In this document: piece by piece, positions 22,675 through 33,723 of the stretch
Position numbering within the stretch: position 1 is the stretch's first letter
How the letters are laid out: each line of letters starts with the position of its first letter
NCBI RefSeq assembly: GCF_022513635.1
Contig: NZ_JAKWBL010000001.1
Coordinates: forward strand, 1,922,001 to 1,986,000
Direction: 5' to 3'
Origin: Paraniabella ginsengisoli
Lineage (GTDB): Bacteria > Bacteroidota > Bacteroidia > Chitinophagales > Chitinophagaceae
Length of the DNA: 64,000 bases
The notes under the pieces: model-generated
Database searches by the model: none
What the model was told of the DNA's origin: nothing
What the model saw: the letters and a program-made list of their open reading frames with translations, nothing else
Position numbers and translations under genes: made by a program

Positions 22675-23700
22675 TTAATCGTTCTCAAACTTTGGCGATT
22701 CCTTAGGGAAGGATATTATAATCTCCCAATCACCTTTTGTATAAATGGCAAAATCAAAAAGCATATTGGATACCTGTCTTAAACCACCAGCGGTTAGCCG
22801 TGAATAGCTAAAGTTAAGATGTGCATAACGGCCGTCTACAGTTGTATATTTTGTTCTTCTTTCTACTAATGGAATCGGATAAGCGACATCATACTTAATA
22901 TAGGTAGATGTTCTTTGTATATTAAATCCATGCAGCAGGTTTGGCCAGTCTGTGAGATTAAATTTTGAAGGGTCAATAAACTCGTTATTCTGATCGATAA
23001 AAGAAATCTTTAAAGACGATCCCTGACTGGATAGTTTATGAATAGATACAAGAACGTTAGAAGCAAACAAAGGTGTTTCTGTGCTATCTCCTATCATGTT
23101 AGTAACGGAAGAAGGATTCAGCCAGTCAGTAGACGCATAGCCAGAGATCAGATCTGCATTATTAGGCTCATACTCTCTAATAATATAAGGTTGTATCCGA
23201 AAATCTTTAATAACCTTACTTCCGCCACTATTACTAACCTGGATATCAAACCTGTAACCAGAGTCTGGCATTGATTTTACGGAGCGCGCCAACACATCAT
23301 TATTTCCCCAAAAAATTATATCGCCAGAATGTTGTCTGACCTCCAAAAAGGAATGATCTTCCAACGCCCTTTTGGATTCAATTTCCTGCAATGAAGTTTC
23401 ATCACCTGTGTATTGTTGTTTCCAAACGTACACCGGAAAGGCAGCTGATAATTCTGGCGCTGGCAAGCCATCATAGGTACGTACATTGACAAGTTTGAAA
23501 GTTAATGGCTTTGAGGAATTATCATTGTCCAGAAAGATATTATTGTAAATTAAATTTCTTCCAAGAATGGGATTAAACAATACCTGCGAATAAGATGACT
23601 CAAGACTGAAGGAATCGAGATCCCGAGGAAGATATTTTTTCTGGCAGCCCGATGCGAATATGACCGCAATAAATAAACTGAGTATTATTTTGATTCTCAT
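22675..23700 (-). CDS. DUF5007-like lipoprotein
   Basis: Uninterrupted lipoprotein of about 341 residues starting at 23700 (MRIKIILSLFIAVIFASGC, then QKKYLPRDLDSF). The sequence is beta-rich, with no catalytic motif that I recognise. It probably corresponds to the family annotated DUF5007, found beside SusD and FAS1 genes in this lineage. A longer reading from 23778 would run through the end of the FAS1 gene, so the internal start is preferred. It follows FAS1b with a four-base gap and precedes SusC3 by 40 bases, which suggests one transcript through both Sus blocks. Presumed role: surface binding or scaffolding in the SusCD complex. Confidence 0.75.
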   Translation of the reverse strand: MRIKIILSLFIAVIFASGCQKKYLPRDLDSFSLESSYSQVLFNPILGRNLIYNNIFLDNDNSSKPLTFKLVNVRTYDGLPAPELSAAFPVYVWKQQYTGDETSLQEIESKRALEDHSFLEVRQHSGDIIFWGNNDVLARSVKSMPDSGYRFDIQVSNSGGSKVIKDFRIQPYIIREYEPNNADLISGYASTDWLNPSSVTNMIGDSTETPLFASNVLVSIHKLSSQGSSLKISFIDQNNEFIDPSKFNLTDWPNLLHGFNIQRTSTYIKYDVAYPIPLVERRTKYTTVDGRYAHLNFSYSRLTAGGLRQVSNMLFDFAIYTKGDWEIIISFPKESPKFEND

Positions 23701-23704
23701 AATT

Positions 23705-24388
23705 CTACTTGTTAAATCTGCTAATGAATTCACCAAAACCGATCTCGTGTTCTGGTTCCAAACTATGCACCACGCCATTTTGCGTAATAATATTTACTAC
23801 ATTAGTTTCGGAACGTATCCAGTCTCTAATAAACTGGGATTTTTTTGTATCGCTGAAGATGATATTAGTAGGCCCTCCCTGTTCAAATCCCATGGCCTCA
23901 CTATAAGTTTTCTGCGAGTGCATACGGTATCCGTAATTGATAGACAAAAGTGGAAGCCCATCGACAAATTGAATATCTGAAGTGGTGACCTTCCCCTGAA
24001 TTACATACCTGGCTAAGATTGAATCCAGATTGTTATAATCCAAGTCATTTATATAAAGAGGCTCTTTGCCAAGACTGGTGCGCGATATATTCAGGGTGGA
24101 CATAATGAGCCGAAAACTTGCATTCGATGGTGCAAATAATGTTAAGGCCACATCCGTTTTGTCTAAGCTGTCTTTCAACCATGAAATACGATCTACTGCC
24201 TTCACAAGGGAATCGTATATTCCTTTCTTAGATTGTATATATTTATAAGTGCTGCCACTGTAGGTATTTTCTGTATTAACAAAATCGTAATTACCACCTG
24301 GTTTTTGGCACGAGTTCAAAATGAGTACACCAATCAATAACACCCAAAATTTAGAAAATCGCTTTTTATGAAAAATACAATTCATCAC
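23705..24388 (-). CDS. Fasciclin (FAS1)-domain lipoprotein (copy b)
   Basis: Lipoprotein (GVLILNSC, then QKPGG) of 227 residues with one FAS1 domain: DVALTLFAPSNASFRLIM, a central helix-strand region, and NGVVHSLEPEHEIGFGEF at the end. FAS1 domains mediate adhesion or protein-ligand contacts, and here probably help a SusCD complex at the surface. The gene sits 12 bases after SusD2. The start may be either of two adjacent ATGs (24388 or 24385). It is the positional counterpart of 17055-17789. Confidence 0.86.
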   Translation of the reverse strand: MMNCIFHKKRFSKFWVLLIGVLILNSCQKPGGNYDFVNTENTYSGSTYKYIQSKKGIYDSLVKAVDRISWLKDSLDKTDVALTLFAPSNASFRLIMSTLNISRTSLGKEPLYINDLDYNNLDSILARYVIQGKVTTSDIQFVDGLPLLSINYGYRMHSQKTYSEAMGFEQGGPTNIIFSDTKKSQFIRDWIRSETNVVNIITQNGVVHSLEPEHEIGFGEFISRFNK

Positions 24389-24400
24389 AGTTATATATGT

Positions 24401-25932
24401 TTAATTTTTCCAATATTGTGTTTGCTCCAATGAGTTATTCGCATTCAACACCTCTTGCGCAACCGGCCAATAAATACCTCCTTTAGTAATTAGATTATTA
24501 AACTCAGGATCGTTGTTTTTAATTTTTTTATACCGAATCAGATCAAACCAATGCCACGCTTCGCCTATTAATTCCTTTTTGCGTTCTTTGAATATCTCAT
24601 CAACAACATCTACTGTTGGAGGAAGGCGGCTTAATTTTCTATCGACCCGTAAAAGGTTTAATAGATCGAGGGCCATGCTTGTATTCCCCAATACCGCTTT
24701 TGTTTCAGCCTGCAACAAAATGACCTCTTCTGCACGGCTAAAAACAATAGGTGAACCATATACAGTAAATACTGAATTGCTGTTTGTAGCGCCAGTTGAC
24801 GCCAACGGCCCAACAATCGCTATTTTAGTAAACAAGGGATAGTCACTCGTCAGGTTGCTAAAAAAAGACTACTAACAGTACCATCTGCATCAATATTGTA
24901 TCGCTCATCACCGCCTTCGTTATAGATCGTAGCGATATCTTCTGCTGACACATATATCTGAGGGTTTGTTCTTTGAATAAAAGGAGCACCCAAGGTTAGG
25001 TTTTCAATATGCCCGGTTGGCGTGGTTTCCATTTTTTCTTGCGACATTCCGAATGCTAAAATGTGTTTATAGTTAGTATTAGAAAACACGCCACTTGTTG
25101 CAGATACCAGTATACTTGTTGTTGAAGTTGTTAAGTTAGATTTTGAAGAGTTGGCCAGCGCAAAGTCAAGGTAAGCAGATGCGTCAAGATACCTTCCATC
25201 AAGTACAGCAATATGAGCCAGCAACACATAGGCAGTAAGTCTTGTCATCAGATCGCCCGACCAATCTGAACTACCATAATATAAACCAGAAAAATATTCA
25301 GCGTTCACAGATCCATAAATGAACGGCAATACCGGCGCCGCTTCCTTCAATAATTGTTCTGCATAAGCTAAAACTGCCGATACGTTTGATCGGGGAATTT
25401 TAGGGAATTGTCCATCATAAGATTGACGTATCAGAGGTACATCACCCCATGTTCTTGCCAAATAGTAATAAGACAAAGCAATCAATGCCTTCATTTGTGC
25501 AACATCTACCTCATGGGTTAGCTTCGTATATTGTGGATCTGAGTCCAGGACCTGTCCAGATTTTTCGATAAACAAAAAACTACTGTTGATAACTGCATAA
25601 AATTTCCGCCAGTTGGAAACATCTTCCAATAAGGGAAAAGGAAGATTTAATTTTCCGTCAATCACAGCTTTTAAATCGGTACGCGTTACTGATTTAAAAG
25701 CGCTTTCGCGCAGTTCACCATACATCCAATTTGCTTCGTTGTCTGCAAGCGCAGCGCGCATTAATCCATAGCTACCTAAAAGAGCGGAGCGCGAATCTGT
25801 TATGGTTTTCCATGCATTTTTCTCATTGATCGTGTTGGAAGGTTCAATGTCCAGTATTTTATTGCATGATACCCCACAACATAGCAGCATAAAAACAAGA
25901 ACGTAAAAATTTTTATTTACCGTTTTCATCAT
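24401..25932 (-). CDS. SusD/RagB-family lipoprotein (SusD2)
   Basis: SusD homologue of about 510 residues after repair. Lipobox CCGVSC, then NKILDIEPSNTINEKNAW; helix-rich middle part; C-terminal signature VFSRAEEVILLQAETKAVLG and KELIGEAWHWFDLIRYKK. The frame breaks at the seven-base run 24860-24866; one added base gives SSLFFSNLTSDYPLFTKIA, which joins the halves smoothly. It lies 18 bases after SusC2 and 12 before FAS1b. Glycan-capturing partner of SusC2. Confidence 0.92.
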
Positions 25933-25950
25933 TTTATTTGTTCGTAAGGA

Positions 25951-28941
25951 TTACAGATTAAGTTTAATACCAACAATTACGCTTTTTGTAAGCGGTAGCG
26001 ATAAGCCGTTGTCATAACCATAATAATTAGCCAGCTCAGGATCGCGGTTAGTGTAAGGACTAAATTTTAATAGATTGGTTCCAGTAATGTATAGATACAG
26101 ATCCCGAAATCCTTTTGCCTTACCAAAGCCCAGCTGATTTTTACCGATCATTTTATATCCTATAGTTGCTGACCGCAATGACAGATAGTTGGCTTTTTCC
26201 AGGAATAGATCTTGATTTACCTGATAGCCATTTACAGAGCTCCAAGGATTATACATAGGATAGCTGCCAGTATTGATCCTGTCTTCCCAATATGTGACCT
26301 CTTTAATTGCATCAAGACTTTCTGAGTTATCCCTGGTAATAAAATCCATGTAATTAGCAGCCTCCTGGTTCATTATATAGTGTCCCAGGGCATATTGTAA
26401 ATGAAAGTTTAAGTCAAACTTTTTATAGGTGACCTGGTTGATAAGACCGCCAAAAAATTTAGGAAGTGCGTTACCTTTTAGCACCTTGTCATTATCATTG
26501 ATTACATTGTCACCATCAATATCCTTCCATATCGGGTCTCCGGCATTAAAAGCTTGTCCCTTATAGGTAAATCCCGTTGGGATTTCTGAGCTGTTATTAT
26601 AAATTCCTTCGTTTTGCAATAACCAGAAAGCGTCTACAGCAAAACCAGTTTCCAGTTTGTGTCCGTTCAAAATAATACTTGAACTACCATCCGGTAAAGC
26701 TTTTAGTTTATTCTGATTATACGTTCCATTCAGGCTTGCATTCCAACCAAAGCCATTGTCATTTATAGGCACAATATGCGCGTCAATAGTAAAGTCAAGG
26801 CCCTTATTGTTTACATGCATTCCGGATTTCAGTTCATATGTATAACCACTTTCAGCAGTAGTTGGAACCGTGAGGGTCAGGTCTTTATTGTCCTTGTTAT
26901 AGACATCAATTTTCAGAGAAATTCTTTTATTCAGAAATGACAATTGTGTACCAATGCTAAATTGCTCAGCATAACTCCAGGGAATATCATATCCTATCCA
27001 GGCATTATTATAAGGTCTGGTATACGTACCATAACCATTAAAGCTAGCTAATGGAAATCCGCCCCAGCTTAATTGTGGTACATATTGAGGGCCTGCGCTT
27101 ATCGATTGATCCGAAACGAGATCGCCTACTCTTCCCCATGATGCATGTAAGTCCATTAACGACAGGAAGCCCACGTTGTCTTTTACTATATCATACTTAA
27201 CATCAAAAACAGGAGAAACAAACCATCTATGATTAGGTTGCATTGAAGAACTACCGTCACTCCTCAACAATGCTCCTATTTCTAAACCGTTATCCATCTT
27301 GTATCGGGCATTTCCCCAGAAAGAGATCAGCCTTTGCTGAATCTTATCCAAATAACCACTAACCAAATAGCCGTTATGAACTAAGTAACCAGAACTGGTT
27401 GTAGTTCCGTCAACCTCCGCAATCCGCTTTACATCATCGGGACCGTTATAACCTTGTATGTAACTATATCGGGAGATATCTGCTTGATAATTAAATCCAC
27501 CATTTAAATTCATCAAAGAAGCGTTTCCGAAACGATGGGTATATTCAATTTTATCTTCTAAAACAAATCGCTGGTTAAATCCGAAATAATTGGAAACATA
27601 ATTATTGCCGCTAAATAAAGCTTTGGGGTAAAACACATCTCTTTTCCCCTCGTTATAATCGAACGACATCCGTGCCGTATTAACCGCTTTTCCGATATTA
27701 GCTGAAAGCGAAAAGTATCCTTGTACAGATGAAGTAAGATTATCATCAATAAGGTCGCCTTCATAAATGTCAGTAAATCTTTGGTAAACATTTTTATTAG
27801 GAGGGATCGGATTTGCTATTGAAGGCAAATATCTCATTTCGGCAAATCTGTCTGTAAAACTTCTGTTCCGATTCCTTTTTAGCAGGCTACCACTTACCAT
27901 ACTTGAAACGGTCAGCCATTTAGCGGGCACCATTGATATATAAAACGATCCAACATATCGTCTAAGATCAGTTGCATTAGCAGTACTTGCATTTTGGGTA
28001 GCGCCGAAAAACGCACGAAAATTAGAGCGCCCTGAGCCACCTGTAAGGCTGGCATTAATGTTATATACAGGCGCATTTTTGTAATATAGATCTGACCAGT
28101 TAGATGCTCCATAATAATCAGCATTGGACGAATCGCTCAAATAGGCAGGCAACGAACTCAAATTAGCGGAAGAGCCGTATTTATAGTAAAAAGGAAGGCG
28201 AAAATTCTTATCGGAATAGGCATTCGTGGTATTTATCGCCGGCGTCAGTGCATATCCAAAATAGCTATTTATTGAAAGTAGTTTTTCACCGGGTTTTGCA
28301 TTTTTAGTAGTAATGTAAATCGCGCCATTGGATGCCCTGGGCCCTAACACACCCAGATCTTTAAAGTCTTTTACAACGTCTATTTTCTCAATATTATCCT
28401 GCTCCAATATGCTTAGCAAATCTGTTGCCGGACCAATAGGACTGACATTATAAGTTTGAATATTATATACATATGGATTGTCTTGAATGAGAGGCATACC
28501 ATTTATATATATGGCAGGTTGCGAAAGATATAAGTCTTTTTGGTTTAACAACGGGCGGCTTACACCCCTTATATATATATTTTGATGAACAGAACCGGGT
28601 TCACCGGTGACCTCTTGAACATATACCCCGGAAGCAGCTCCTTTTACCATTTGTGCAATTGTAATATTTGGAACAGACTGAATTAATTTAGTATTGATGG
28701 TGTCGTAAGAAAATTTAAAAGAAGCAGGATTTACATTATAATAGACGATAGTATCTACTTCCTCAACATTGGCTGTCTCCCCGGGTATGGTATCAGTAAT
28801 CGCAGTAGAGTTTGCTATATACAGCCACTTTGTATTTAAGCCGGTAAAGCTTTTAGCAGTTGTTTCCTCTGAAGCTATTATAGCTTTATCAATAGCCAGG
28901 CAAGACCATACAAGCAGTAATCTAAATAATAATCGTCTCAT
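25951..28941 (-). CDS. SusC-like TonB-dependent transporter lacking the N-terminal carboxypeptidase-like domain (SusC2)
   Basis: Uninterrupted 996-residue TonB-dependent outer-membrane protein. After the signal peptide comes about 70 residues of unrecognised sequence (SLNTKW-like, rich in Thr and acidic residues), then the plug (VPNITIAQMVKGAASGVYVQ, IYIRGVSRPL, GVLGPRASNGAIYITTKN) and a beta-barrel ending VGIKLNL. SusC1 and SusC3 carry a carboxypeptidase-regulatory-like domain and a VVVxGFGxQ-type TonB box before the plug; neither is recognisable here. It is the first gene of the two-block operon, with a 464-base divergent gap to the regulator at 29406. Glycan importer by family. Confidence 0.9.
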   Translation of the reverse strand: MRRLLFRLLLVWSCLAIDKAIIASEETTAKSFTGLNTKWLYIANSTAITDTIPGETANVEEVDTIVYYNVNPASFKFSYDTINTKLIQSVPNITIAQMVKGAASGVYVQEVTGEPGSVHQNIYIRGVSRPLLNQKDLYLSQPAIYINGMPLIQDNPYVYNIQTYNVSPIGPATDLLSILEQDNIEKIDVVKDFKDLGVLGPRASNGAIYITTKNAKPGEKLLSINSYFGYALTPAINTTNAYSDKNFRLPFYYKYGSSANLSSLPAYLSDSSNADYYGASNWSDLYYKNAPVYNINASLTGGSGRSNFRAFFGATQNASTANATDLRRYVGSFYISMVPAKWLTVSSMVSGSLLKRNRNRSFTDRFAEMRYLPSIANPIPPNKNVYQRFTDIYEGDLIDDNLTSSVQGYFSLSANIGKAVNTARMSFDYNEGKRDVFYPKALFSGNNYVSNYFGFNQRFVLEDKIEYTHRFGNASLMNLNGGFNYQADISRYSYIQGYNGPDDVKRIAEVDGTTTSSGYLVHNGYLVSGYLDKIQQRLISFWGNARYKMDNGLEIGALLRSDGSSSMQPNHRWFVSPVFDVKYDIVKDNVGFLSLMDLHASWGRVGDLVSDQSISAGPQYVPQLSWGGFPLASFNGYGTYTRPYNNAWIGYDIPWSYAEQFSIGTQLSFLNKRISLKIDVYNKDNKDLTLTVPTTAESGYTYELKSGMHVNNKGLDFTIDAHIVPINDNGFGWNASLNGTYNQNKLKALPDGSSSIILNGHKLETGFAVDAFWLLQNEGIYNNSSEIPTGFTYKGQAFNAGDPIWKDIDGDNVINDNDKVLKGNALPKFFGGLINQVTYKKFDLNFHLQYALGHYIMNQEAANYMDFITRDNSESLDAIKEVTYWEDRINTGSYPMYNPWSSVNGYQVNQDLFLEKANYLSLRSATIGYKMIGKNQLGFGKAKGFRDLYLYITGTNLLKFSPYTNRDPELANYYGYDNGLSLPLTKSVIVGIKLNL

Positions 28942-29405
28942 TTTATAAAAGCAATGTTTTTTAATGGTCTATAATCATCAGTTTCAGGGCATCGATAAAA
29001 TCGAATCCTGATGCATAGAAGCATCGGATACTTTCTTCCTCACAGTATACCTTAATTATCAGCAGTCTTAAACTGTTAGTTGTTGCAATTCCAATTTCTC
29101 ATACTTTTTCATCTGGCAAAAAATATCAAAAGCATCATAAATAGATTACTACGAAAAACCCCAAAGCAATCTATTATCATCAGTTCAGAACATGTAAGGG
29201 CCGGCTATAAATGGCTTTCAATGTTCTGTTGGTGAATATAGAATGGGTATAAAAAAATGGCAGGGTGAAATCTTAAATAAAATAGGGGTTATTCTAACAA
29301 GAATCATAATACGTTGACAATCAATTATTGTTATTATACAATAAATGGTTTTGATTTATCATTATGCTTGTAAATCACTAACATTTTGTAGCTTTCGGCT
29401 CAGAC
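28942..29405. other. Divergent regulatory region between susC2 and the HTCS regulator (464 bases)
   Basis: AT-rich region with no open frame of interest. It carries the shared motif at 29231-29288. A candidate -7 element for the regulator is TAGCTTTC near 29388-29395, one mismatch from TAnnTTTG. Both divergent promoters must lie here. Confidence 0.6.
29231..29288 (-). promoter_or_regulatory. Predicted regulator-binding site upstream of susC2 and the HTCS gene (site 3)
   Basis: GGTGAATATAG at 29231-29241, then GGCAGGG and TCTTAAATAAAATAGGGG at 29259-29288, nearly identical to site 1. It lies about 320 bases upstream of susC2 and about 120 bases upstream of the regulator, so it could serve either or both. 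Relative orientation to the minus-strand catabolic genes is the same at all three sites. Confidence 0.6.
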
Positions 29406-32400
29406 ATGTATAATGCCCTTCATAAACTACTGTTTTTATCTACTTGCATATTAGGCTTGGTAGCAACAGCTTCCAAGGCTAAGAGTCAAAAGATTTCTTT
29501 TAACAGCTGGACAACCGAGTCTGGCTTATCACAAAACACGGTTTATTCCATTTGCGAAGACAAGTATGGTTATATATGGATAGGTACAAGAAATGGCCTA
29601 AATCGATTTGATGGGAAGGACTTTAAGCTATATCATCCCCCAACAATAGATAAATCTGTAACAGGCGAAAATGATATTACTGCGTTGCAAACAGATAAGG
29701 ACGACTTGCTCTGGATAGGCATGAACAATGGATTAGTTGCTTATGATTTCAACAAGCATACCTATTTTCAGGTTAAATTAGATAGCGATATTTATAAATT
29801 CAGCACAAATGCAATTTACCGGGATGATGCATCAAATGTGTGGCTGGCAACAAACAAAGGTATTTTTTACTCAAAAAAGAAATCCTTTTGTATTTGAAAA
29901 ATTTGGCCGGTATGACAGTCTGGCTATTCAAAATAAAAATCTGCGATGTATTGTAAGGGAAAAGAATGGAACGATTTGGATAGGATCCAATATCGGGTTG
30001 ACCAGAATTGAAACTGTAAATGGCCAACGGGAGTACAAGACTTTTAAAAATAATGAGCAGGATCAGACAAGCATAAGTAGCAATGTTGTTACAGCTATTA
30101 ATATCGATAAGTTTGGCAACCTTTGGGTAGGTACTCAAAGCAAGGGGCTCAATCTTTTTAATAGGAATACAGAGCGTTTTGTAAGATTCAATAAAAATTC
30201 AACTAATCTTTCCCTTGTAAATGATAATATCAGAACGATAAAATCTGACTCTGCCGGTAATGTTTGGATAGGAACTCAGGAAGGTATCTCCAAGCTTAAC
30301 TGGCAGGAAAAAGTAATAGAAAATTATCAGAACAATCCCAAAAATAAGCATAGCCTAAGTCAAAATTCTGTACATAGTATTTTTATTGATAAAAATAATT
30401 ATGTATGGGTGGGTACTTTTTTGGCGGCATTAATTTGGTAAACCCATTTCCCTCCGAATTTCAGGTGTGGCAAAATAATGGAACTTCATCCGGGTTGAGC
30501 AACAATGTTGTGAGTTCCGTTATTTCCGATAATGTCGGTAATTTATGGATCGGCACTGAAGGCGGTGGGCTTAATTACTATGATCGCAAGTCTAAAAATT
30601 TTACTTACTATACTCGCCAGCCCGATGGACTTGGTTCTAATCTGATCAAAACAATTTTCAGAGATAAAGATGGTAATATTTGGGTGGGCACACACGCTGG
30701 TGGACTAAATCTTTACCGCAATGGCGGATTTATAAAATATTTTTATCATCCCGAAAGTGCTGCATTCTTAAATTCTGAAATATCAACAATTGCTGAAGAT
30801 AGCAGCCAGCGTTTATGGTTAGGAATTCAGGGAGGAATACAGGATCTGAAGATCTATAAGCGCTCAGGTATAAACCTTACCGATATTAGCGAAGAATATA
30901 ACAGGAAGGCACTTGCGGGTAGAAATATTAAAAGAATATTCCCTGATTCAAAAGGGAATATTTGGATTACGACATCTGACGGACTTTTCGTTGTAAGAAG
31001 CGATCATAAAATCATTGAGTCCCTTGTTTGTTCAATGCTTAACACACCCTCAAAAATCTCACATGTTACCAGTATTTCGGAAGATAAGAATGGAAATATT
31101 TGGCTTGGGATAGAAAACGGAGGACTAAAAAATACAATCCTGCAACTCAATATATGTACGCTTATTCCTTTAAAAAGGCAGGTCCGGAATATGATGTATT
31201 GGGTATATTGGAAGATCGAAAAGGATATATATGGTTAAGCACAGCCAGTGGTTTAATAAAATTTGACCCCCTGTCCCGCTCTTTTCAAACTTATACCAAA
31301 GCAGATGGTCTTCCCTCTAATACTTTTAATTACAACGCTTATTTTAAAGACAATAACGGGCGCTTTTATTTCGGTGGTTATAATGGTCTTGTAAGTTTTG
31401 ATCCATCTTCTTTCTTGTCGAATACCACAGACGTGCCAATTGTCTTTACGAGTTTAAAAACAATGAATCATTCAGACGACATTAGTATAAATGCATCTGA
31501 AGCACTCGAACTTAATTATAACCAAAACGTTTTTACTATAGAATTTGCTTTACTTAATTATATAAAACCCGAGAAAAATACTTACGCTTATATTCTCAAA
31601 GGATTTGATAAACAGTGGAACACGACAGACAAGCCGGCCGCTACATATATGAACTTAAAGCCGGGCCATTATACTTTGGTAGTAAAAGGTGCCAATAATG
31701 ATGGTAAATGGGGCGCCACCAAACAGCTATCAATTGTGATACACCCGCCGTTCTGGCGAACTTGGTGGGCATATTTGATATATGTACTTATTGGAACGAC
31801 CGTTTTGTTTTTTATTATCCGCTTCTTCTACCTGAAAGAATTGTTAAAAAAGAAGATATCCTGCATCAAAACAAACTTGATTTTTTTACCAACGTAACGC
31901 ATGAGATAAGAACACATCTTACATTAATATTGTCTCCTGTTGATAAAATGATGAACGATAGGGCAAATGACAGCTATTTACAGCAGCAGTTTCAAAATAT
32001 CAAGAAAAATGCAAACAACTTACTTCGACTTTCCGAAGAATTAATGGATTTTAGAAAAGTGGAGACAGAACATTTAATGTTGCATGTTGCACCATACGAT
32101 ATAGTAAGTTTTATTAAAGAAATCTATGAACATTTCACAGAGCTATCGCTGGCCCGCAACATTCATATTTCTTTCACTCATGACACATCGTGGCAACAAT
32201 TATATTTTGACAAAGAGCAGCTTGAAAAAGTGTTTTTCAATCTTATTGGCAATGCATTCAAGTTTACGCCTGATGGTGGCAAAATACAAGTGCATATTGA
32301 AAATGGCGATGATGATGTGAAAGTTTCAGTCATCGACAACGGGCGCGGCATTGCGCCAGAATATAAGGACAAGCTTTTTAATAATTTTTTCCAGATAGAT

Positions 32401-33477
32401 GATAGCGGTCACCAAAATAAAGGTTATGGTATAGGATTAGCCTTGTCCAGTAAAATCGCAACCCTGCATAGCGCAAAGATTGAGGTGGATAGCCGGATCG
32501 TTGATGAGCAAATACAAGAACGTAAAACAACGTTTGCCGTTTTACTAAAAAAAGGAGCTACACATTTCAATAAACAACCAGGCTACATTAAACCAAAGAT
32601 TACAGTCGACATAAACAAAACCGAAGAATTACATTCGTTGGACGCTTTGTTTGCAACAGAGCCTAATGTTGTCGAAACCTATATGAAAGAACGGGATCTT
32701 TCTATATTATTAGTAGATGACAATCCGGAGATAAGAAGGACGATTCAGGAAATATTATCCGACAAGTATAATGTTATACTACAGGAAGATGCCTCAAATG
32801 GTTGGGAATATGCAACTGAACACATACCCGACCTGATCATTAGTGATGTAATGATGCCGCTAGAAGACGGATTGAGTTTTTGCAATCGACTGAAGTCTGA
32901 CTTACGCACTTGCCATATTCCGGTAATACTTCTTACTGCCAAAACTACTCAACAGGATCATATTAAAGGATTAGACAAAGGAGCAGATATATATCTTACA
33001 AAACCATTTAACAGGCGTGTGCTTGAATTAAACGTAAGGAATCTGCTGGCGACGAGAGAAAGAATAAGAGAAAATGTAAAGCACTACATTCAGGAAGGCA
33101 TGTTGCAAACCCCAATAGTGGCGGAGGAACAGCTTCCTGTTGCTAATGAGCTTGACAACGAATTTTTAACGGATATTATAAATATAATTGAAAAATACCT
33201 GGATGATACTGCCTTTAATGTATCAATTCTCGCACAAAAGATAGGCATGAGCGTACCCGTTCTTTACAGGAAAACAAAAGCTGTTACCAATCTTTCCGTT
33301 AATGACTTCATTAAATCTGTAAAACTTCAGAAAGCGGCAGAATTATTACTGCAAAAAGAACTTGCTGTGTATGAAGTTTGTTATGCTGTCGGTTATCAGG
33401 ACAGAAAACATTTTAGTTTAGAATTTAAGAAGAAATTTGGAAAAACTCCTAAACAATATGCAATGTCTGAATCATAA
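29406..33477 (+). CDS. Hybrid two-component system regulator (HTCS)
   Basis: One-protein sensor and regulator, about 1357 residues after repair. Order: signal peptide (LLFLSTCILGLVATASKAKS); two Reg_prop beta-propellers with repeated IWIGTxxGLNxFD units (about 30-690); Y_Y_Y domain (about 700-780); one membrane segment near 790-810; histidine kinase with phospho-acceptor His in VTHEIRTHLTLI and ATPase motifs NLIGNAFKFT and DNGRGI; receiver with Asp in LIISDVMMP; C-terminal AraC helix-turn-helix. Four frame breaks: an extra A at 29876-29881, and one base missing in each of 30417-30422, 31127-31132 and 31846-31851. It should sense an oligosaccharide in the periplasm and activate the adjacent Sus operons. 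Confidence 0.93.
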
Positions 33478-33680
33478 CAACTGATTATAATGTCTGCTAT
33501 CCGAAAAAGGATGTTGTAATAGTGAATGGCTGACTGGGATGAACTAATCGTTCATATCCACAACATTTTATGAAGGACAAATTAATTGGTTAGAAACGTA
33601 TCGGAATAAGGAAAAATCACACCCTTACCTTGTCAAAGGTAACAACCGAAAAAAAGCGATACATTTTTTGACAGATGAAA
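33478..33680 (+). other. Gap with a short coding-like remnant
   Basis: Between the HTCS gene and the tRNA. On the plus strand a 40-50 codon open stretch ends at 33697 and reads like protein (INWLETYRNKEKSHPYLV, then GNNRKKAIHFLTDEKQKRL). It has no ATG in frame and a stop shortly upstream. I do not recognise it. It may be the tail of a decayed gene or chance. Confidence 0.25.
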
Positions 33681-33714
33681 AACAGAAAAGGCTGTAAGTC
33701 AATTACTTACAACC
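33681..33714 (-). terminator. Rho-independent terminator of tRNA-Leu
   Basis: On the minus strand, a 10-base stem (GGTTGTAAGT with ACTTACAGCC, one G-U pair) around a five-base loop, followed by TTTTCTGTTTTT. It lies ten bases past the tRNA 3' end. Confidence 0.75.
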
Positions 33715-33723
33715 TTTAATACG

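Noticed and set aside
1..33477. Horizontal acquisition of the whole utilisation locus
   Set aside because: No integrase, transposase or direct repeats bound it, and base composition looks like that of the neighbouring housekeeping genes. The tRNA-Leu at its right side has no duplicated 3' end that I can see at the left, which is outside the window.
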